Source: Dehalococcoidales bacterium (lineage in GTDB: Bacteria; Chloroflexota; Dehalococcoidia; Dehalococcoidales; UBA5760). Taken from it: a stretch of 64,000 nucleotides of DNA. The stretch is taken from positions 219,407-283,406 of the forward strand of contig JAQUQE010000001.1 in the NCBI GenBank assembly GCA_028716225.1, in the 5' to 3' direction. The position numbers and the translations under genes were made by a program. Each line of letters opens with the position of its first letter. Positions within the stretch are counted from its first letter, which is position 1. Below the pieces are notes generated by a model. It was not told where the DNA came from, ran no database searches, and saw only the letters and a list, made by a program, of their open reading frames with translations. Below are positions 1 to 9,066 of the stretch, in pieces.

Positions 1-56
1 AGTTTATCAGCGGTAAGATACTGCCGGGAATAGAGGCTCTGCCGGACAGGGAATGA
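1..56 (+). CDS. pgk: Phosphoglycerate kinase, C-terminal end only (partial)
   Basis: The frame beginning at base 3 reads FISGKILPGIEALPDRE and stops with TGA at 54-56. Phosphoglycerate kinases typically end in a stretch of the form FLxGKxLPGIxAL, so I read this as the tail of pgk, which converts 1,3-bisphosphoglycerate and ADP to 3-phosphoglycerate and ATP. The stop overlaps the start of the next gene (phosphoglycerate mutase), which carries out the next glycolytic step, so translational coupling is likely. Only 17 residues are visible; the call rests on this tail and the neighbour. Confidence 0.72.
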   Translation, partial: FISGKILPGIEALPDRE

Positions 57-1267
57 TGACTATGGACAGCCTGGAATTAATGCGGAACCTAGCTCAACCC
101 TCCACCGGTAAGATTGTGCTGATGGTACTTGACGGACTAGGAGGACTGCCCCGCTCCGAAACGGGAAAAACCGAGCTGGAGACAGCGGATACGCCCAATC
201 TCGACAGGCTGGCAAAAGAAGGCACGACCGGCCTTATCGACATAGTGAGTCCGGGCATAACCCCGGGCAGCGCCGCAGGGCACCTGGCCCTGTTCGGTTA
301 CGGCCCGATCCGCTTCATTATCGGGCGGGGCGCTCTGGAAGCAGTCGGTATAGACTTCGACCTCAAGCCGGGAGACGTGGCCGCCCGGGGGAATTTCTGC
401 ACCGTCGACAAAAAAGGACTGGTTACCGACCGGCGGGCCGGCCGTATCACCAACGAAGAATGCACCAGGCTCTGCGGGCTGCTGGACGGTATGACGATAG
501 AAAACACCAGGCTCTTCGTCCGTCCGGTAAGGGAACACCGCTTCATCGTGGTATTTCGCGGCGACGGTCTCAACCCGGCTGTCAGCGATTCCGACCCGCA
601 GCAATTGGGAGTCCCCCCCAGGGCCGCCAGCGCATTGCAGCCGGGGGCAGCCAAAACAGTGAGCATTTCCAATAAATTCATCGCTCAGGCAAAGAGAATC
701 CTGGCCGGGCAGCATCCCGCCAATATGCTTCTTCTCCGCGGCTTTTCGGAAAGACCGGATTTCCCAGCCATGACCGAGATATATAAATTGAAGCCGGCGG
801 CTATCGCCGTCTACCCCATGTATCGCGGCCTGGCCAGGCTGGTGGGCATGGACATTCTGGACCCGGGAACCGGCCTCGAAGATGAACTGAAGGCACTGAA
901 AGCAAACTACTCCGCCTATGATTTCTTCTTCTTACACGTGAAAGGGACCGACAGCGCCGGTGAAGACGGCGACTTCGAACGTAAGGTCAGTGTTATCGAG
1001 GAACTCGATAGGGCATTGCCCGAACTGATAGACACCGGGCCTGATGTTCTGATAGTCACCGGAGATCACTCAACACCGGCCATACTGAAAGGGCATAGCT
1101 GGCACCCGGTACCCGTGCTCCTGCACTCCAGGTGGTGCCGCCCCGACCGGGCAATGGAATTCGGTGAGTCAGCCTGTGCTTCCGGAGGATTGGGGCGCTT
1201 CCCCGCCACCCAGGTTATGCCTCTGGCAATGGCTCATGCTCTCAAACTGAGGAAATTTGGCGCTTAG
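53..1267 (+). CDS. apgM: 2,3-bisphosphoglycerate-independent phosphoglycerate mutase, archaeal type (ApgM)
   Basis: Interconverts 3- and 2-phosphoglycerate in glycolysis/gluconeogenesis; it belongs to the metal-dependent alkaline phosphatase superfamily. The N-terminus has VLDGLGGLP with the metal-binding Asp (about residue 27), then TPNLDRLAKEG. The candidate nucleophile Ser (about residue 73) sits in GITPGSAAGH. Near the end GDHSTP and HSWHPVPVLL supply the second metal site. At 404 residues it fits the ApgM family rather than the longer GpmI form. ATG codons occur at 53, 56 and 62; the AGGG at 48-51 best suits the one at 62, so the start may be three codons later. It overlaps the end of pgk and is followed after 14 bases by tpiA, giving a pgk-apgM-tpiA glycolytic operon. 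Confidence 0.93.
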   Translation: MMTMDSLELMRNLAQPSTGKIVLMVLDGLGGLPRSETGKTELETADTPNLDRLAKEGTTGLIDIVSPGITPGSAAGHLALFGYGPIRFIIGRGALEAVGIDFDLKPGDVAARGNFCTVDKKGLVTDRRAGRITNEECTRLCGLLDGMTIENTRLFVRPVREHRFIVVFRGDGLNPAVSDSDPQQLGVPPRAASALQPGAAKTVSISNKFIAQAKRILAGQHPANMLLLRGFSERPDFPAMTEIYKLKPAAIAVYPMYRGLARLVGMDILDPGTGLEDELKALKANYSAYDFFFLHVKGTDSAGEDGDFERKVSVIEELDRALPELIDTGPDVLIVTGDHSTPAILKGHSWHPVPVLLHSRWCRPDRAMEFGESACASGGLGRFPATQVMPLAMAHALKLRKFGA

Positions 1268-1281
1268 GAGGTAGGACCAGG

Positions 1282-2040
1282 ATGCGCATCCCGATGATAG
1301 CCGGTAATTGGAAGATGAATACCACGGTAAGCGAGGCGGTAGAGCTGGTCAGCAAAATGCGCACCGGCCTTGATGAAATAGCCGGCGTCGAGAAGGTAAT
1401 CTGCCCGCCGTTCGTCTCATTAACAGCGGTAAAAGAGCTAATCAAAGGGAGCTCGATAAAATTAGGGGCGCAGAACCTGTACTTCGAGGACAAGGGCGCC
1501 TATACCGGCGAGATTTCCCCGTTAATGCTGGCCGATCTCTGTGAGTTTGTCATCATCGGCCACTCGGAGCGCAGGCAATACTTTGGCGAGAGCGGAGACA
1601 TCGTCAACAGAAAGGTCAAAGCGGCGCTGAAGGCTAACCTAAAGCCTATTCTTTGCGTCGGTGAGAAACTTGAGGAAAATGAAACCGGCAGAACCGAGGA
1701 GGTGATTGCCGAGCAGCTCAGATCGTCCCTGGCCGGAATCGATTTCCTTGACGCGGTGACGGTAGCCTACGAACCAATCTGGGCTATCGGCACAGGCAGG
1801 GCAGCCACCGGACGACAGGCAAACGACACCATTGCTTTCATCCGCATCAGTATCGCCGGACTGGGGACGAAAGAAGCCGCCGGGAAAATGCGGATTCTCT
1901 ACGGAGGCAGCGTCACCGCAGAAAACGCCGCTGAATTTATCAAGCAACCCGAGATAGACGGCGCCCTGGTCGGTGGGGCCAGCCTAAAAGCAGACCAATT
2001 CTTGAGCATCGTGACCCAGGCCAGGGCAAGCAGCGGCTAA
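1282..2040 (+). CDS. tpiA: Triosephosphate isomerase
   Basis: Cytosolic TIM-barrel enzyme interconverting dihydroxyacetone phosphate and glyceraldehyde 3-phosphate. The catalytic residues are visible: Lys11 in AGNWKMN, His94 in IIGHSERR, and Glu164 in AYEPIWAIGTG. The phosphate-binding loop follows (YGGSV and GALVGGASLK near the C-terminus). The length of 252 residues is normal. The GGAGGT at 1267-1272, overlapping the end of apgM, serves the ATG at 1282. Cotranscription with pgk and apgM is likely. The 148 bases to miaA hold no gene or clear terminator that I can see. Confidence 0.97.
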   Translation: MRIPMIAGNWKMNTTVSEAVELVSKMRTGLDEIAGVEKVICPPFVSLTAVKELIKGSSIKLGAQNLYFEDKGAYTGEISPLMLADLCEFVIIGHSERRQYFGESGDIVNRKVKAALKANLKPILCVGEKLEENETGRTEEVIAEQLRSSLAGIDFLDAVTVAYEPIWAIGTGRAATGRQANDTIAFIRISIAGLGTKEAAGKMRILYGGSVTAENAAEFIKQPEIDGALVGGASLKADQFLSIVTQARASSG

Positions 2041-2188
2041 GGCCTCTTATCGGGCTGGTCACGGGAAGAGCGCCACGATCGAATAAAGAAACACCGCCCT
2101 TACCCGCAATTGCCCGCGTGTTACAGTGCTACTTTATTATCACGAGCGGGGCAGCTTGCACAGATTTAATCATATCGAGGTTTAGAAT

Positions 2189-3169
2189 ATGAGCCATCTG
2201 GTAGCCATAGTCGGACCTACTGCCATAGGTAAAAGCAAACTGGCGATAAGACTGGCCCAGGCGTTTAACGGGGAAATAGTAAGCGCCGACAGCCGTCAGA
2301 TATATCGCTTTATGGATATCGGTACGGCCAAACCAAGCCCTGAGGAGCTATCCCTTATTCCCCACCATCTGGTCAACATCATAAACCCGGATGAAGACTT
2401 CAGTCTGGCGCAGTACCAGCGGCTGGCCTACCGCGCTATTAATGACATCCAGAAACGGGGAAAACTAGCCGTGTTAGTCGGCGGCAGCGGGCAATATGTC
2501 TGGTCGATACTGGAGGGCTGGGGAGTACCTGAGGTACCACCCGACCCGGAGTTCAGACAGAGCCTGTCGGAAAGAGCCGCCAGAGAGGGCGAAGGCAAGC
2601 TCTATCAGGAGTTGAGGGAGGTTGACCCTGACTCAGCCCGGGATATCAACCCGAATAATGTGCGCCGTGTCATCCGGGCACTAGAGGTATATCAGAGCAC
2701 CAGCATCCCATTTTCCCGGCTCAAGAGTAAGCAAAAACCGCCCTTTGAAACGATGATAATCGGTCTGACCACGGATAGGGCAGAGCTGTATCGCAGAATC
2801 GACTCAAGGGTCGACGAGATGATAGAGCAGGGGTTGATAGCCGAAGTGGACAGGCTGCTTAATATGGGCTACGGGCTCGAACTACCGGCTATGTCCAGCA
2901 TCGGCTACAAGCAAATCGGCGCCTTTCTAAACGGCGGGCTGCCCCTGGCTGCAGCAATACAGCAAATCAAGTTTGAGACCCACCGTTTCGTCAGACACCA
3001 ATACGCCTGGTTTCAACTCAAGGACAGCAGAATCAGCTGGGTTGACATCGGCAGTAATAATACCAAATCACAAATCACGGAATCATTTGCCCGTTTCACG
3101 GCAGGTACGGTAGAAACAAAACTCCTGCCAAGCCCACCCACTTCAAGAAAGGGCACACATGTTATATAA
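2189..3169 (+). CDS. miaA: tRNA dimethylallyltransferase
   Basis: Transfers a dimethylallyl group to A37 of tRNAs that read UNN codons, the first step of ms2i6A synthesis. The P-loop GPTAIGKSKLA is at residues 9-19, followed by the substrate motif SADSRQIYRFMDIGTAKPS and by VGGSGQYVWSIL. The tail contains the usual RHQYAWF-type segment (FVRHQYAWFQL). At 326 residues it is of normal length. The ATG at 2189 follows a modest GAGG. The stop lies 37 bases before the preferred start of dapF, so the two genes are probably cotranscribed. Confidence 0.96.
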   Translation: MSHLVAIVGPTAIGKSKLAIRLAQAFNGEIVSADSRQIYRFMDIGTAKPSPEELSLIPHHLVNIINPDEDFSLAQYQRLAYRAINDIQKRGKLAVLVGGSGQYVWSILEGWGVPEVPPDPEFRQSLSERAAREGEGKLYQELREVDPDSARDINPNNVRRVIRALEVYQSTSIPFSRLKSKQKPPFETMIIGLTTDRAELYRRIDSRVDEMIEQGLIAEVDRLLNMGYGLELPAMSSIGYKQIGAFLNGGLPLAAAIQQIKFETHRFVRHQYAWFQLKDSRISWVDIGSNNTKSQITESFARFTAGTVETKLLPSPPTSRKGTHVI

Positions 3170-3206
3170 TGAGTTATCCTCAAAACAGCAGGGCTGGTTC
3201 AGTAAA

Positions 3207-4079
3207 ATGGATTTCACTAAACTAGAGGGAGCCGGTAACGATTTTATGCTGGTAGAGGCCGGTGATACCAACCGTGATTGGTCGCGGCTGGCCATTGCTG
3301 TCTGCAACCGCCACTTCGGTATCGGCGCCGACGGTCTGCTGCTCCTGCTGCCGTCAGAGGCGGCCGACTTCCGGATGTGTATGTTTAATCCCGATGGCTC
3401 CGAGGCGGAAGCCTGCGGCAATGGTCTGAGGTGCCTGGTAAAATACATCATAACCAGGAAGCTGTTAGCCGGAGATAAGGCACAACAAATCTGCTATATC
3501 GAAACAAAAGACGGCGTCAGGAAGGCGATAGTAAACCGTTCGGAAGGGAAACCGCTCAGCATCCAGGTTAGTATGGGTCTGCCTAAATTTAAGGCCGGGG
3601 AAATACCGGCCGCAATAGGGGAGCGTGATCGGAAATTAGTTGACATAAAGTCTATGCTGAACTATACTATTAACCTGGATGACCGGAAACTACCCCTGAA
3701 CCTCGTTTCGATGGGAAATCCACATGCTGTCTATTTCACCGGGCAACCGGTGGCGGATTTCCCTTTAACCCGGATAGGGCCGGAGGTAGAGCATCACAGA
3801 ATATTTCCACAGCGGGTAAACTTTGAGGTCGCCCGGCTGATCGACCGGCAGCAGATAGAAGCCAGGGTATGGGAGAGGGGAGCCGGTGAGACGCTGGCCT
3901 GCGGCACAGGCGCCTGTGCAATAGCAGTAGCCGCCCGGTTAAACGGCCTCACCGATGGCAGTGTAGCGATAAAACTGTCCGGGGGCATATTGAATGTAGA
4001 ATGGGACGGCAAGGGTGAAGTATTGCTCAGCGGTCCTGCCGAAATAGTATTTACCGGCCGGTGGCCGGGCGGGGCATAG
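3207..4079 (+). CDS. dapF: Diaminopimelate epimerase
   Basis: Converts LL-diaminopimelate to meso-diaminopimelate, the precursor of lysine and, where present, of peptidoglycan. With the start at 3207 the protein begins MDFTKLEGAGNDF, the family's usual N-terminus, and is 290 residues long. The two catalytic cysteines are in EACGNGLRC (Cys70) and LACGTGACA (Cys232). An in-frame ATG at 3159 would add 16 non-conserved residues and overlap miaA by 11 bases; it has an AAAGGG upstream, so it cannot be excluded. The gene lies four bases before the LL-diaminopimelate aminotransferase gene, its direct pathway partner. Confidence 0.95.
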   Translation: MDFTKLEGAGNDFMLVEAGDTNRDWSRLAIAVCNRHFGIGADGLLLLLPSEAADFRMCMFNPDGSEAEACGNGLRCLVKYIITRKLLAGDKAQQICYIETKDGVRKAIVNRSEGKPLSIQVSMGLPKFKAGEIPAAIGERDRKLVDIKSMLNYTINLDDRKLPLNLVSMGNPHAVYFTGQPVADFPLTRIGPEVEHHRIFPQRVNFEVARLIDRQQIEARVWERGAGETLACGTGACAIAVAARLNGLTDGSVAIKLSGGILNVEWDGKGEVLLSGPAEIVFTGRWPGGA

Positions 4080-4083
4080 TGAA

Positions 4084-5247
4084 ATGAGACTATCAAAACG
4101 AATAGAGAATCTGCCGCCCTATTTATTTCGCGAGATTACGCGCAAGATTGCCGAGAAAAGGGCCAAGGGGGAAGAGGTAATCAGTTTCGCTATCGGCGAC
4201 CCGGATTTCCCCACACCAAACAACATAATCAACAGACTCTGCCAGGCAGCGCAGGACCCGGCCAACCACCAATACCCGGAGAGTGACGGTCTTCCCGAAC
4301 TACGCCGGGCGATAGCGGGATGGTACGAAAAACGCTTTGGCGTTTCTCTTGACCCGGACAAAGAAGTGCTGCCTCTTCTCGGCGCCAAAGAGGGCATTGT
4401 CCATGCCGCTCTGTGCTTTATCGATCCCGGCGATATTGCCCTGGTACCCGACCCCGGCTACCCTCCCTACGCGATGGGCACCATAATGGCCAATGGCAAG
4501 CCGTACTATATGCCTATTACGGAAGGGAACGATTTTCTTCCCGACCTGGAAATAATACCTTCCGATGTAATTAAGAAGGCTAAACTGCTCTGGATAAACT
4601 ATCCCAATAATCCCACCGGTGCCGTAGCGGAGCTCGATTTCTTCAACCATGTCGCTAAGTTTGCCAGTAATCATGATCTGGCCGTCTGTCACGACGCTCC
4701 TTACAGCGAGGTTGCCTTCGACGACTATCAACCGACTAGCTTTATGCAGGCAGAAGGCGGCAGGGAAACCGGCATCGAGTTCCATTCCCTGTCCAAAAGC
4801 TATAACATGACCGGGTGGCGGATAGGAATGGCAGTCGGTAACGCGGAGATGATAGACGCCCTGAAGAGGGTTAAATCGAACATAGACTCAGGTATTCCCC
4901 AGGCCATTCAGTACGCTGCTATCGAAGCGCTCAACGGTCCTCAGGACCTGGTTAGAAAGCAGAGCCTAAAATACCAGAGACGGCGTGACCTGGTCGTGGA
5001 TATGCTTAGCGACATCGGTCTTGAAGCCAGGCGGCCCAGAGCAGGTCTCTATATCTGGACCAAGGTTCCCAGCGGATATACCTCTCTCGAGTTTGCCAAC
5101 GCCCTGCTGGAAAAGGTGGGGGTGGTGGTTACTCCGGGCATAGGCTACGGGCAGAATGGTGAGGGCTACGTACGTCTGTCTCTGACCATTTCCGACGCTA
5201 ACCTGGTCAAAGGGTTATCGCGGTTAGCCGAATGGCGTACCCACTAA
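4084..5247 (+). CDS. dapL: LL-diaminopimelate aminotransferase
   Basis: PLP-dependent class I/II aminotransferase. The protein has FAIGDPDFPTPNNI near the N-terminus, NYPNNPTGAVA in the middle, and the PLP-lysine loop SLSKSYNMTGWRIG (Lys near residue 238). Its length of 387 residues fits the DapL2-like form. DapL converts tetrahydrodipicolinate directly to LL-diaminopimelate, bypassing the succinylated or acetylated intermediates. Sequence alone cannot fully separate it from aspartate/aromatic aminotransferases; its position right after dapF strongly supports DapL. The start is ATG 4084, five bases after the dapF stop. Confidence 0.88.
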   Translation: MRLSKRIENLPPYLFREITRKIAEKRAKGEEVISFAIGDPDFPTPNNIINRLCQAAQDPANHQYPESDGLPELRRAIAGWYEKRFGVSLDPDKEVLPLLGAKEGIVHAALCFIDPGDIALVPDPGYPPYAMGTIMANGKPYYMPITEGNDFLPDLEIIPSDVIKKAKLLWINYPNNPTGAVAELDFFNHVAKFASNHDLAVCHDAPYSEVAFDDYQPTSFMQAEGGRETGIEFHSLSKSYNMTGWRIGMAVGNAEMIDALKRVKSNIDSGIPQAIQYAAIEALNGPQDLVRKQSLKYQRRRDLVVDMLSDIGLEARRPRAGLYIWTKVPSGYTSLEFANALLEKVGVVVTPGIGYGQNGEGYVRLSLTISDANLVKGLSRLAEWRTH

Positions 5248-5294
5248 AGCAGTCTTGAGCTAGAAAAAGTAAGTTGACATAATAATCGGGGGCC

Positions 5295-6455
5295 ATTATC
5301 ACCAAGAAACCGGTTGCGACCCACGCGTCTCGGGAACGGGCATGCCTGGTAGCGGTAGCAATCAAAGAGACCGTTAACAAACAATGGCCGGTAGAAGACT
5401 CGGTAGAAGAACTGGCACAGTTAGCCAGCGCAGCCGGCGCTGACATAGTAGGCAAGCTCACCCAGCAGCTAAACGTACCGTCGAAGACATACTACCTCGG
5501 CAAAGGCAAGCTTGATGAGTTGATCGCTCTGAAGGAAAGCCTCAACTATAGCATGGTGGTCTTTGATGACGAACTGTCGCCGCTGCAGCAGCGGAACCTG
5601 GAGCAAATTCTCAAGGTAAAGGTGATTGACCGCTCCGCCTTGATCCTGGACATTTTCGCCCGGCGTGCGCAAACCAGAGAAGGTCAGTTGCAGGTAGAAC
5701 TGGCCCAGCACCAGTATCTACTGCCTCGCCTTGCCGGACAGTGGAGCCACCTGGAAAGGCTTGGCGGTGGTATCGGCACCAGGGGCCCGGGTGAATCACA
5801 GCTTGAGACAGACCGGAGACTGGTTGACCGTAAGGTCAATCACCTGAAAAAACAGATTGAATCGGTAAAGAAACACCGTAATCTGTACCGGCAGCAACGC
5901 AGACGGCAGGGTATCCCCATTGTAGCACTGGTTGGCTATACCAACGCCGGTAAAAGCACTCTGCTGAATGCCTTAACCCATTCCGATGTACTGGTCGAGG
6001 ATAAGCTCTTTGCCACCCTGGACCCGACCACCCGCAGCCTTACTCTACCCGGTAAGGGTAAGGTACTATTTACCGACACCGTCGGCTTCATACAAAAGCT
6101 GCCGCCCAGCATTGTCACTGCATTCCGGGCAACGCTGGAAGAACTGGCCGAAGCCAGTATCCTTTTGCACGTCGTCGATTTGACCTCGCCCAATGCCGCC
6201 GAGCAATGTCAGGCCGTCGAGCATATTCTAGAAGACCTCGGCCTTGCCGACAGGCCCATAATCACGGCACTGAACAAAATCGATTTACTGCTTAGCAGGG
6301 AGAAGAAATGGGACGAGCAGTCCGCCATAGACCACCTTTCCGGACAGGACCTAATAGCCAGCAAAAATACGGCACTTGTCTCGGCAGTAAAGAAATGGGG
6401 CCTTACCCGGCTCCTTGAAGTGATCCAGGATATTTTAGGCCGGATCCGGGCCTAG
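5295..6455 (+). CDS. hflX: GTPase HflX, with no standard start codon
   Basis: Ribosome-associated GTPase thought to split stalled 70S ribosomes. The N-terminal HflX domain is visible from ERACLVAVAIK through TYYLGKGKLDEL and FDDELSPLQQRNLE, then GGGIGTRGPGESQLE, then the G domain with G1 GYTNAGKST (about residue 215), G3 DTVGFIQ and G4 NKID. The conserved N-terminal domain reads open from a TAA at 5283, but the first ATG, GTG or TTG in frame is the TTG at 5520, which would remove about 75 conserved residues. Candidate starts are ATT 5295 or ATC 5298, just after GGGGG at 5288-5292. A sequencing error upstream is the alternative. The product identity is secure; the start is not. Confidence 0.93.
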   Translation: MITKKPVATHASRERACLVAVAIKETVNKQWPVEDSVEELAQLASAAGADIVGKLTQQLNVPSKTYYLGKGKLDELIALKESLNYSMVVFDDELSPLQQRNLEQILKVKVIDRSALILDIFARRAQTREGQLQVELAQHQYLLPRLAGQWSHLERLGGGIGTRGPGESQLETDRRLVDRKVNHLKKQIESVKKHRNLYRQQRRRQGIPIVALVGYTNAGKSTLLNALTHSDVLVEDKLFATLDPTTRSLTLPGKGKVLFTDTVGFIQKLPPSIVTAFRATLEELAEASILLHVVDLTSPNAAEQCQAVEHILEDLGLADRPIITALNKIDLLLSREKKWDEQSAIDHLSGQDLIASKNTALVSAVKKWGLTRLLEVIQDILGRIRA

Positions 6456-7155
6456 TTTAAGGCATCAAGAAACATGACGCTCTAGAATCAAAATCTAGGG
6501 GCCTTAAAATATTTTTTAATGGTAATCTACCTTCGGAAGCAGCATTTTAGGAATAACTCCCTGATTTTATCGTTTCATTAAGATAAGCATCGTCAAAATA
6601 TGCAGATCGTCGGAACATCCGACAAATAAAAAGGACGGAGACAATAGAAACTCAAATTCCAAATGCTTCCTTAATATCATGGGTTACAAAATAAACCCTC
6701 GCAGGAATAATCGGGAACCATTACGTCGGAGTCGGAGATAGCTGAACTGTTCGAAAGCCGTCTTGAATGGAAGAAACAGCTTGAGTGAGAAATCTACTTC
6801 TACTTCTGTTTCTGTTTATTATTATGGGCGCACAATATATGTTATGTAATCTACACGTTATAAAACAGCCATTGGGAAATACCCCAAAACAGACAAATGG
6901 CTAATTATCATCAGGGGTTAGTCTAAGATAACCTCAAAAGCCCTCTACTCTTAAATACACCATCAGGAGTAACTAACACGGTATTTTCTTTTAAGTGCAG
7001 ACGGAGAAAATGCGCCCTTGCTATCCTGTTCTCCCAACACCCCGATAAAACCTTTGTAACGCCCTCCCGAACGTTTTACCTGTCCTACCGACCCTCCGGT
7101 TACCTGGTGGTGTTATGTCAAGTTGATTTCCGCATACCCTACTGTAATACAGGTA
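6456..7155. other. Gene-free, AT-rich intergenic region
   Basis: No convincing gene is visible in these 700 bases. Base composition is clearly more AT-rich than the flanks. A weak CTAGA/TCTAG hairpin followed by an A/T run lies at about 6482-6515 and might end the hflX transcript. A 25-codon open stretch at 6711-6785, preceded by a stop and without a start, could be a remnant. A short CTTCTA-type repeat lies near 6795-6815. The interval separates convergent genes, so long untranslated ends or decayed sequence are the simplest readings. Confidence 0.5.
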
Positions 7156-8889
7156 TTACCAATAACGGGATAGCGGCCAGATCTGCTCACCGATTTCTTT
7201 CCGGGAAGAAAAATCATATGCGGTCCGACCTACCTTGAGGCAGGCCCTAGCTGGAGATACCTCGATAACCATTTCTGCATCGGGCAGCCGGCTGTGCAGA
7301 ATATTGGCAAGAAGCACGGCCTTTTCCAGGCCGTCGCCACGGCCGTAGTTCCACACCTCGTCAGGTTGAGCAAGACGCCCCGGCCCATCGTATATCGACA
7401 TCTCAGGCATCTCGCTTAATCTCCGTACTAATAGTGAGCTATCCTCAATTCCCCCGGCACCTTCAATGGAGACCGGGTTACGCTGCATAGCGGCAACCAA
7501 AAACGGCCACGGCTCCGTACGTATCAGGTCGCGGTAGGCATAGAACGCCATATTAGCGGTATCGTTACGCTCACGGATAGATTCCAACCGGTTGACGATT
7601 TCCGCGCGTGTCATGCCGAGAACGATACCCAGCGGCTCCTGCCCGGAGACGAATTCCTTCTCACTGGCATCAGGAAGCCTGGGGTCGGTATTACAGAACG
7701 CAGCCAGCCTCTCCAGAGCCACCTCCGCTTCCAGACAATCAGAAGCCAGCCGTCCCTTAAGCAGCTCCAGATCGCCCCGAGTATTACACTTGATGTTCTC
7801 CTGTCGTACCAGATCCTCAAGCTCATTAAGAACAATGCGGTGGCGTAAAGGGGTAATCTGAAATTCTTCAGCATCAATCTGGGCCATCAGTTTATCTCTG
7901 GTCCTATCGTTTATCCGGTACGGGCTGCCGTGCTCATAAGCAAATACCCTCTCGGCGCCTATGTAGTTATCCCCCCCGTGCATCGACCATCGAATCTGGA
8001 AGCATTTCTGCAAGTCGCGGCTATGCCGCAGGAAATTAACGATATTCTTGTCATCCAGCGGGGCCTTGAGATAGCTTTTCAGACGATCGGCGAAATGCGC
8101 ATAGGCCCCTTTGTCAATGGTTGCCTGGTTATAAACGGTGTGGACATAACCGGTCGGGTGGGCAACAATCGTAACCGCCTCCTTCTCCAGTGCCCGACGG
8201 GCCTGTGCCGACAATGCGGTACCGTTAAACCACATGCTCTTTGTTACCAGCCGCCGGTTGTTGGTCAGAATCCCGTCATCAACATCGATGAAGTCCTGGG
8301 AATGCAATGGCGTAGCCATCAGATAGATGTCTTCAAGCGGGATCCCGGCCACGATGAATAAAGCCGCCGCATAGAGCGCCGCCAGAGAAACACATTCCCC
8401 CGCCCCTGTCTCGTAGTTAGTTTTGTAGCGAAAGGCATCCATCGCCTCAACCGTCTCAGTCTTCCAGTACGGTATGACATTGCTATCATACTTATCCAGG
8501 CCGAAGTGAGCCCGGATGTCCATATCGAAGTAATACCGGTCACCCTCATAGCCGAACAAGGCATTAGACTTCCGGATCGTATCCTCACTGATGAAGCCGC
8601 GAAATCGCGCTATTTCACGCTCCCTGGTGGTAAGCCCCCACGTCTCCAGATCCAGGTTAAAGGTATAATTGTCCATAATATACTGCTTCAGCTTTGAGAT
8701 GCGACGGTAGGGGCTCATCTCCGCCAGCCCGGAAAACCACGGATTATCACGCCATAACCAGATACGCGGCGACATGATATTGGCCAGGACCAGGCTGTAC
8801 ATCAACTCCGGGAAAATAAACACCTCCATATCGGAAAGCGTAACAGCCGATGACCTGCGTTCCATCTCTTTCGAATTGTTTTCGGTCAT
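7156..8889 (-). CDS. Cytosolic transglutaminase-like (papain-fold) protein, function unknown
   Basis: A 577-residue protein without signal peptide or membrane segments. Around residue 165 it reads GECVSLAALYAAALFIVAG, followed by ATPLHSQDFID. A Cys at the start of a helix, then His and Asp, is the arrangement of transglutaminase-like domains, whose members include proteases and inactive binding folds. The first 150 residues (aromatic-rich, RIWLWRDNPWFSGL) and the last 250 residues are not recognisable to me. It is a single gene convergent with hflX, with the tRNA-Met gene upstream on the same strand. The triad reading is an inference from spacing. Confidence 0.72.
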   Translation of the reverse strand: MTENNSKEMERRSSAVTLSDMEVFIFPELMYSLVLANIMSPRIWLWRDNPWFSGLAEMSPYRRISKLKQYIMDNYTFNLDLETWGLTTREREIARFRGFISEDTIRKSNALFGYEGDRYYFDMDIRAHFGLDKYDSNVIPYWKTETVEAMDAFRYKTNYETGAGECVSLAALYAAALFIVAGIPLEDIYLMATPLHSQDFIDVDDGILTNNRRLVTKSMWFNGTALSAQARRALEKEAVTIVAHPTGYVHTVYNQATIDKGAYAHFADRLKSYLKAPLDDKNIVNFLRHSRDLQKCFQIRWSMHGGDNYIGAERVFAYEHGSPYRINDRTRDKLMAQIDAEEFQITPLRHRIVLNELEDLVRQENIKCNTRGDLELLKGRLASDCLEAEVALERLAAFCNTDPRLPDASEKEFVSGQEPLGIVLGMTRAEIVNRLESIRERNDTANMAFYAYRDLIRTEPWPFLVAAMQRNPVSIEGAGGIEDSSLLVRRLSEMPEMSIYDGPGRLAQPDEVWNYGRGDGLEKAVLLANILHSRLPDAEMVIEVSPARACLKVGRTAYDFSSRKEIGEQIWPLSRYW

Positions 8890-8994
8890 TTACCCTACTC
8901 TACCCAATCTGTTCTTTAATACCGATTAAATAATCACAAGAGAGAGGAGGATATCAACAAGAGGAGCCAGAAAAAACGCTAATCGCAAGGGAAG

Positions 8995-9066
8995 TGGGCT
9001 CGGTAGGGTTCGAACCTACGACCAATCGGTTATGAGCCGACCGCTCTGCCGCTGAGCTACGAGCCC
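8995..9066 (-). tRNA. tRNA-Met (anticodon CAT)
   Basis: Reads on the minus strand as a full cloverleaf: acceptor GGGCTCG/CGAGCCC, D stem GCTC/GAGC, anticodon loop CTCATAA, T loop TTCGAAC. It lacks the three G:C pairs of an initiator anticodon stem and the 1:72 mismatch, so it is an elongator; a lysidine-modified tRNA-Ile with the same anticodon is the alternative. CCA is not encoded. Confidence 0.95.

Noticed and set aside
5342-5400. ATG at 5342 as the hflX start
   Set aside because: It is in another frame and meets a stop after eleven codons, so it cannot give the HflX N-terminus.
7144-7159. GTAATAC/GTATTAC palindrome as a terminator
   Set aside because: The centre leaves only two bases for a loop, there is no T-run, and it overlaps the stop codon; no function can be supported.
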